Notes under the pieces: generated by a model
Seen by the model: only the letters and a program-made list of their open reading frames with translations
Told to the model about the DNA's origin: nothing
Database searches by the model: none
DNA from: a virus
IMG/VR virus record: IMGVR_UViG_3300042569_000264
Coordinates: 1-28,838 of that record
Direction: 5' to 3' (one strand)
Length of the DNA stretch: 28,838 bases
Program-made: the position numbers and the translations under genes
In this document: in pieces, positions 24,597-28,838 of the stretch
Position numbering within the stretch: position 1 is the stretch's first letter
Layout of the letters: every line of letters begins with the position of its first letter

Positions 24597-25254
24597 CCTC
24601 ATGGTGGATCAGGGTAGCGACTTCCGCACCACGATCCTCCTAGAAGACGCCAATGGCCCGATCAACCTGACCACCTATCAGGCGCGTGCGGAGTTCAGGC
24701 AGCACTTCTCTTCCGTGAGGAGCTACCCGATTGATGTTCAGTTGGCGAACAACGGCATCGTCACTCTGCTCTTGCCTGCTTCTCGAACCACGAACATCCG
24801 TTACGGTCGATACGTCTATGACGTTGAGCTGACCTCTAACACTGGTGTCGTTTCACGCATCTCAGAAGGCATCTTGACTCTGAACCCAGAAGTCACTAGA
24901 GCTTCTGCGAACGGTGCTCCAGTGCCATCAGCGAACGTGTCATTCCAGTTCTTCGGCCCAACGAACACTCCATACGCAGACGCTGATGTGTTCACACCGA
25001 ACGCTGTCCTGATGGAAGGTTCTGTCGTTGCGACACCGAACACAGAAACAGTGACGCTCAAGTGGCAGACATACAACAGCGAAACTCAGGTGTGGTCTGA
25101 CATCACTTCTGGTCAGGGCGGCTTCTTGGTCATTCCTTCTGGTCTTGAGTACACACCATCGTCAACCAACAACATCCAGGTTCGCATGTTCGCTTCCACT
25201 CCAGGAGCTAACGCTGCGTCTGGATCTGCTCAGTTCTTCTACAGCCCAGCATGA
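24580..25254 (+). CDS. Fibre-region virion protein with N-terminal beta domain
   Basis: A 224-residue protein. The ATG at 24580 lies inside the S74 gene and has a strong GGAGG six bases upstream, which decides the start despite the 17-bp overlap. Residues 1-110 (LNLMVDQGSDFRTTILLEDANG, then PINLTTYQARAEFR, GIVTLLLPASRTTNIRYGRYVYDVEL and SRISEGILTLNPEVTR) match a family I remember as abundant in cyanophage fibre regions and related to BppU-like N-terminal domains of baseplate upper proteins. The second half (VSFQFFGPTNTPYADADVF onward) is a second beta domain. It may be a fibre adaptor or a short receptor-binding protein; the function is inferred from neighbours. Confidence 0.8.
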   Translation: MATRLNLMVDQGSDFRTTILLEDANGPINLTTYQARAEFRQHFSSVRSYPIDVQLANNGIVTLLLPASRTTNIRYGRYVYDVELTSNTGVVSRISEGILTLNPEVTRASANGAPVPSANVSFQFFGPTNTPYADADVFTPNAVLMEGSVVATPNTETVTLKWQTYNSETQVWSDITSGQGGFLVIPSGLEYTPSSTNNIQVRMFASTPGANAASGSAQFFYSPA

Positions 25255-25604
25255 TCGTCGTTCGCGCCTTCCAAGAAAATCAACCGTTCATCGTGAAGGC
25301 GCAACACGGCAACGCGCTAGGAGTCATCGTACTTCCAGGAGAAGAACAAATGCGTGTTCGTAGAAACGACAGCAGCTCTGCTCGCATTCGTGTGACTAAC
25401 ACGACTGGAGGACTGCTTCAGCAAGCCCCAGATGCAGGCATCACAATCGTATCCAGCGGTGTTCTGGACGACTCTATCACGCGCCTCGACCGTCTATCAG
25501 ACGTCGTCGAAGTTGAACCTGTTGACGGCGCAACACTAGTCTATGACCAAGACACAGACACATACGAAACCCGTCAACTAGATCTTGACGGCGGCATTTT
25601 CTGA
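25251..25604 (+). CDS. Small fibre-region protein ending in the DGGxF motif
   Basis: A 117-residue protein starting in an ATGA overlap. A beta-rich N-terminus (MIVVRAFQENQPFIVKAQHG) precedes a C-terminal segment with RLDRLSDVVEVEPVDGATLV, then YDQDTDTYETRQLDLDGGIF. The LSDV...GATLVYD...DTYE pattern is common at the ends of tail-fibre proteins of T4-like marine phages. It could be a small fibre tip, or a fragment left when a longer fibre was exchanged. Its last 21 bp are nearly repeated at the end of the next gene. Confidence 0.78.
   Translation: MIVVRAFQENQPFIVKAQHGNALGVIVLPGEEQMRVRRNDSSSARIRVTNTTGGLLQQAPDAGITIVSSGVLDDSITRLDRLSDVVEVEPVDGATLVYDQDTDTYETRQLDLDGGIF
25584..25604 (+). repeat. 21-bp direct repeat, copy 1, at a gene 3' end
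   Basis: The last seven codons of the gene, including its stop, begin CTTGACGGCGGCA and end TTCTGA. The copy at 27084-27104 matches at 19 of 21 positions, and both copies end exactly at their stop codons, 1500 bp apart. They encode LDGGIF and LDGGNF. The repeat brackets the 496-codon fibre gene. Confidence 0.85.
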
Positions 25605-25613
25605 GGAGCTTAG

Positions 25614-27104
25614 ATGTCTAACATCATCCGCCTTCGTCGTTCTAACTCGGTAGCTTCTCCAGCAACACTGGATGAAGGCGTACCAGCGTACAGCTTTAAC
25701 AGCGACAGGCTTTTCATCGGTAACACGAGCAACCTACCGATCGTCATCGGTGGTCGCTACTTCACTGCGAAGTTGGAGCATACTCCAGGTGTCTTGACTG
25801 CGAACGCAGCAATCATCACCGATGCCAACAACAGCGTTCAGGACTTGAGGGCAGCGTCTTTCCGCATCGGCCCTTCAGGTGGAACGCAGTACCAGATCAC
25901 CCAGATCACAGAAACCCTCAGCGCTGGATCGACGAACACTCAGTTGGTCACGGCGAAGGGTGTCTACGACTACGTCTCTAGCCTCGGTGCTAGCTCAGAC
26001 CTCAACGGTCTGACCGATGTCACCATCGCAGCAGTTGCCAACGCGCAGATGCTGGTATTCGATGGAACGACATCCCAGTGGCGCAACAGAACACTGACTG
26101 GTCATGTTACCATCAACTCTGTTGGAAACACGACAATCACAGCGGGTGCGATTTCCAACACGGAGATCTCGGACTCTGCGGGCATCAACCGTTCTAAGCT
26201 CGGCCTCGGAACGGCGAACCATGTCGTGATCAACAACGGCACTGGCGTCATGACTTCAGAAGCTCAGCTCGCGATCGCTCGCGGTGGCACTGGAGTCGGT
26301 ACTGTTCCAACAAACGGACAGCTCTTGATCGGTAACGGATCAGGCTACACGCTTGCCCAGATTGGTGGAACGACCAACCAGCTCACTGTCACTTCTGGTT
26401 CGGGAAGCATCACGCTGTCTCTACCAAACAGCGTCGCGATGCCTGGAAGCTTGTCCGTCACTACGACTTTCGGTGCGACAGGTGCGGCGACCTTCTCCAA
26501 CACAGTGAACGTCACTGGTCTGATGACCGTGTCGAACTTGAACGGTGCAACGGCAAACGTCGCAACTCTGAACGTCAGCGGCAACGCGACAATCCAGGGA
26601 GACCTCGTTGTCAACGGCAACCTGACTACCCTTGATGTCGCCAACATCGCAGTGGAAGATCCTCTCATCTTCCTAGCACGAAACAACAACTCGTCTGACT
26701 CCGTCGACATCGGCCTCTATGGTCTGTACGACACGACTGGTACGCAAGATCGATACACTGGATTCTTCCGCGACGCAACGGATGGCAAGTGGAAGCTGTT
26801 CGCCAACACAACAGCAGTTCCAACCGCCACAGTCGATACGGCTGGAGCTGGATACACAGTCGCAACGCTTGTCGCTAACCTAGAGTCAGCCAACGTCGCC
26901 ATCACTGGAGGAACGATTGCTGGTATCACCGATCTTGCAGTCGCAGACGGTGGTACTGGAGTTTCTAGCTTCACAGTGAACGGCGTTCTATTCGGCTCTT
27001 CCGCTTCTGCCCTTGGCTTCGCGACTGGTACGCTAGGACAAGTCATGCAGATCAACGGCTCAGGCGTTCCTTTCTTCGGCCACCTTGACGGCGGCAACTT
27101 CTGA
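25614..27104 (+). CDS. Tail fibre protein with GGTG repeats
   Basis: A 496-residue protein with a good ribosome site (GAGGAG upstream of the ATG). The N-terminal 70 residues (IIRLRRSNSVASPATLDEGV, then RLFIGNTSNLPIVIGGRYF) form a probable attachment part. Then come fibre repeats: KLGLGTANHVVINNG, LAIARGGTGVGTVPTNGQLL, VADGGTGVSSFTVNGVLFGS and a TLNVSGNATIQGDLVVNGNL beta-strand module, followed by a globular segment at about 340-400 (NIAVEDPLIFLARNNNSSD, then FFRDATDGKWKLFANT). It ends GHLDGGNF. It is a receptor-region fibre by composition and position. The DGGxF end matches the neighbouring short gene at both protein and DNA level. Confidence 0.85.
   Translation: MSNIIRLRRSNSVASPATLDEGVPAYSFNSDRLFIGNTSNLPIVIGGRYFTAKLEHTPGVLTANAAIITDANNSVQDLRAASFRIGPSGGTQYQITQITETLSAGSTNTQLVTAKGVYDYVSSLGASSDLNGLTDVTIAAVANAQMLVFDGTTSQWRNRTLTGHVTINSVGNTTITAGAISNTEISDSAGINRSKLGLGTANHVVINNGTGVMTSEAQLAIARGGTGVGTVPTNGQLLIGNGSGYTLAQIGGTTNQLTVTSGSGSITLSLPNSVAMPGSLSVTTTFGATGAATFSNTVNVTGLMTVSNLNGATANVATLNVSGNATIQGDLVVNGNLTTLDVANIAVEDPLIFLARNNNSSDSVDIGLYGLYDTTGTQDRYTGFFRDATDGKWKLFANTTAVPTATVDTAGAGYTVATLVANLESANVAITGGTIAGITDLAVADGGTGVSSFTVNGVLFGSSASALGFATGTLGQVMQINGSGVPFFGHLDGGNF
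27084..27104 (+). repeat. 21-bp direct repeat, copy 2, at a gene 3' end
   Basis: This is the second copy of the CTTGACGGCGGCA...TTCTGA repeat described at 25584-25604, again ending on the TGA stop codon. The two differences lie in the codon before the final Phe (ATT versus AAC region). Confidence 0.85.
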
Positions 27105-27129
27105 TTTACCCGTTTGCTAAGGAGTGACT

Positions 27130-27336
27130 ATGGATCCGCAAATTGAATTTGTCAACGCCCTACTGGCTAAGTACCGTGAAACCATTGGCGATCTGCTCAA
27201 CGAGAATGTGATCCTCAAGACACAGCTCGGCATCGCAAACGCCAAGCTAGCAGAAGCCTCTTCGACTTCACCAGAGGCTGTCAAGCCTACCAAGAAGCCA
27301 AAGAAGGCAACTGATGTCAACGATTCCGACTTCTAA
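27130..27336 (+). CDS. Small coiled-coil protein of the fibre region
   Basis: A 68-residue protein. The ATG at 27130 is chosen because AAGGAG at 27119-27124 lies 5 nt upstream; the in-frame GTG at 27124 overlaps that site and cannot be the start. Residues 3-45 are a heptad-like helix (IEFVNALLAKYRETIGDLLN, then ENVILKTQLGIANAKLAEA). Residues 46-68 are a Lys/Pro/Ser tail with KPTKKPKKATDVNDSDF. This shape is known from small proteins beside fibre genes in cyanophage-like genomes, with no assigned role. It overlaps the next start by 23 bp. Confidence 0.8.
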   Translation: MDPQIEFVNALLAKYRETIGDLLNENVILKTQLGIANAKLAEASSTSPEAVKPTKKPKKATDVNDSDF

Positions 27337-28838
27337 CATCACATTCACGGAGCTGAACTCGGCTCTGAATTTCCCGTTCGCTGGAAACAACAACATCACG
27401 CTAGGCCCGAACAACATCATTCGACGCCTCACGGGAAACACCTCACTACTCAACGACACCACGCCAATCAGCACTGCTGATCTGGCTGGTAAAGTCGTGT
27501 TCGCGAATCTGGCGGCAAACACCGCATCGGCCAACACTTCCAACTTCGGCAACCGAACCAACCCAGTGTTCGCCGAAGCTATCGTGAGCTTCAACACAGA
27601 CATGAGAGATGTCGTAGCCAACTGGTCTACGACCGTGCTAACCGACACGTTCGGCAACATCACTCCTGGCGATGTAACCATCACGCCAATCACGGCGACT
27701 TCTGCTCGCCTTCGCCTTCGCAACGACAGCAACGTTCCAGTCATCAAGGCTGGCGACATTCGTGCGACTGTCAATCTAGTCGCACCGAATGCTCTGATCG
27801 GTGACGGTACGGTGACCGACTTCACTGTTCGCCAAGAGAACATCACGGTTCCTATGCGTGCGCAGATGCTCGACAGCGGCCTCGTTGTGTCGGGAGAAAC
27901 CAATCCGACTGCAATCGACTTCCAGCCAGTCGTGGCAACCACTACGCTCGTTGCCACTTCCACTATCGCATCGAACGCATCATTCACATTCACCGCGACG
28001 CGTGTGTCTGGAAGTGACGCAACCATCACGATCTCTCCAACAACGATCAATCTTGAGCTTCGACGCCAAGACATCGGCACAGTTACGGCAGTCTACGATA
28101 TCGACGTCACGCTGTTCAGCAATGGCGTTCGCATCATCAACCAAGTCCAGCGCGTCACGCTCACTGCCACTCGCCAGCTAGCTGCGATGCAGCTGAATGC
28201 AAACACGGCTTCTGCTCGCTCGTACGCGAACAACGCGACGTTCAACGTGTTTGCCTTGCTGAACGCGGCTGTCCCTGACCTATCGGGAACATCTGTTGTC
28301 TGGAGCATCTCAGAAGCATCTGGCAACAGCGCAACGCTCACTGTCGGCTCCTCGAACACATCTGCTTCTTCGGCAAACCTGAGCTTCGGTTTCGTATCTG
28401 GTACGTTCGGTCTGAAGAGAGAGAACTATGTCGTTCGAGCAGAACAACGCTATGGTAACGGACAGGTCGTCACTTCCAACTCAGTCAGCGTCACGCTAGA
28501 AGGCGGAAACATCGGCCATAGCTACAGCGCTCCACCTTCTGTTGCTGCGAGTGGCTATCAGGCGCAGACTGCCATCACTTCAGGAAGCGCGACAGTTCTG
28601 GCTCCACAGGCTGCTTTGAGCTGGCGCTCGCAGCTGATCAGCGGTACATCTGCGACTGTCTCGCAGACCGCTTCGACCATCACGCTACAGTTGCCAGCGA
28701 CTGCTCGTGGTTCTTCATTCTCGAATGAATACACCATCACCTCTGTAGTCAGCTTCGATGGGCAGGAAATTGCATCTCGCGCTAGCAGCTTGATCATGAA
28801 CGCCTCGTTCAACAACTACACCTTCTCAGTCGCTGCGC
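27314..28838 (+). CDS. Large fibre/adhesin-like protein, C-terminus beyond window
   Basis: From the ATG at 27314 (GAAGG at 27303-27307, six bases upstream) an open frame runs about 508 codons to the window edge with no stop. It starts MSTIPTSNITFTELNSALNF, similar to the opening 'xIsFSxLxxxF...' seen in many fibre-region proteins of T4-like marine phages. The rest is Thr/Ser/Asn-rich beta sequence with repeated Ig-like strand patterns: ISFNTDMRDVV-like (VSFNTDMRDVVANWS), DATITISPTTINLELRRQDI, SGTSVVWSISEASGNSATLT and SSFSNEYTITSVVSFDGQEI. It looks like tandem beta-sandwich modules of an adhesin or decoration protein. Total length and ending are unknown. Confidence 0.85.
   Translation, partial: MSTIPTSNITFTELNSALNFPFAGNNNITLGPNNIIRRLTGNTSLLNDTTPISTADLAGKVVFANLAANTASANTSNFGNRTNPVFAEAIVSFNTDMRDVVANWSTTVLTDTFGNITPGDVTITPITATSARLRLRNDSNVPVIKAGDIRATVNLVAPNALIGDGTVTDFTVRQENITVPMRAQMLDSGLVVSGETNPTAIDFQPVVATTTLVATSTIASNASFTFTATRVSGSDATITISPTTINLELRRQDIGTVTAVYDIDVTLFSNGVRIINQVQRVTLTATRQLAAMQLNANTASARSYANNATFNVFALLNAAVPDLSGTSVVWSISEASGNSATLTVGSSNTSASSANLSFGFVSGTFGLKRENYVVRAEQRYGNGQVVTSNSVSVTLEGGNIGHSYSAPPSVAASGYQAQTAITSGSATVLAPQAALSWRSQLISGTSATVSQTASTITLQLPATARGSSFSNEYTITSVVSFDGQEIASRASSLIMNASFNNYTFSVAA

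Noticed and set aside
27124-27129. GTG start two codons upstream of the small coiled-coil gene
   Set aside because: The GTG overlaps the AAGGAG ribosome site itself, so initiation must be at the ATG at 27130.

Overview
The window is a contiguous piece of a tailed-phage genome of the T4 superfamily (contractile tail). Almost every recognisable gene builds the baseplate, the tail hub, the tail fibres or finishes the head. The protein set (T4-type gp4, gp5, gp6, gp8, gp25, gp26, gp27, gp48, gp53 and gp54 relatives, plus a PAAR tip, a DUF4815-type giant protein, a Thr-repeat protein and an S74 fibre) resembles the marine 'exo-T4'/cyanophage branch more than T4 itself. Base composition is moderately GC-rich (by eye about 53-55 %). 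No tRNA, integrase, photosynthesis gene or other host-derived metabolic gene is present, so the host cannot be named.

Layout. Left arm (1-4064, all minus strand): a free-standing HNH homing endonuclease heads an operon with gp4 (head completion), a conserved gp2-like virion protein, gp54 (tail-tube initiator), gp26 (baseplate hub/chaperone), a 58-residue ORF that appears to be reached by -1 frameshifting from gp26, a two-helix membrane protein, and the first 61 codons of a helical protein that may be the tape measure. Right arm (4107-28838, all plus strand): gp48, gp53, gp27, gp5 with a C-terminal M15-type peptidase, PAAR tip, gp25, gp6, a gp7-like wedge protein, an 828-residue Thr-repeat protein, gp8, the 1661-residue DUF4815 protein, its 540-residue companion, then a run of fibre and fibre-accessory genes with the last one cut by the window end. 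The arms diverge from a 42-bp gap holding two oppositely oriented copies of a T4-late-promoter-like CTAAGTA element, each exactly 25 nt from its start codon.

Together the genes describe a near-complete baseplate: hub (gp27, gp5, PAAR), wedge (gp53, gp25, gp6, gp7-like, gp8), tube nucleation (gp54, gp48), chaperones (gp26 and its frameshift extension) and the peripheral receptor-binding apparatus (from 16.7 kb onward). Genes are packed with 1-4 bp start/stop overlaps (TAATG, TGATG, ATGA) or gaps under 30 bp, so translational coupling is likely and no gene-free stretch exceeds 300 bp.

The most notable observations are a textbook -1 frameshift signal at the gp26 end, the apparent complete absence of the tetranucleotide CCGG with matching codon-context bias, the face-to-face promoter pair, the relocation of the hub enzyme to the C-terminus of gp5 as an M15-type peptidase, and a 21-bp repeat at the 3' ends of two neighbouring fibre-region genes.
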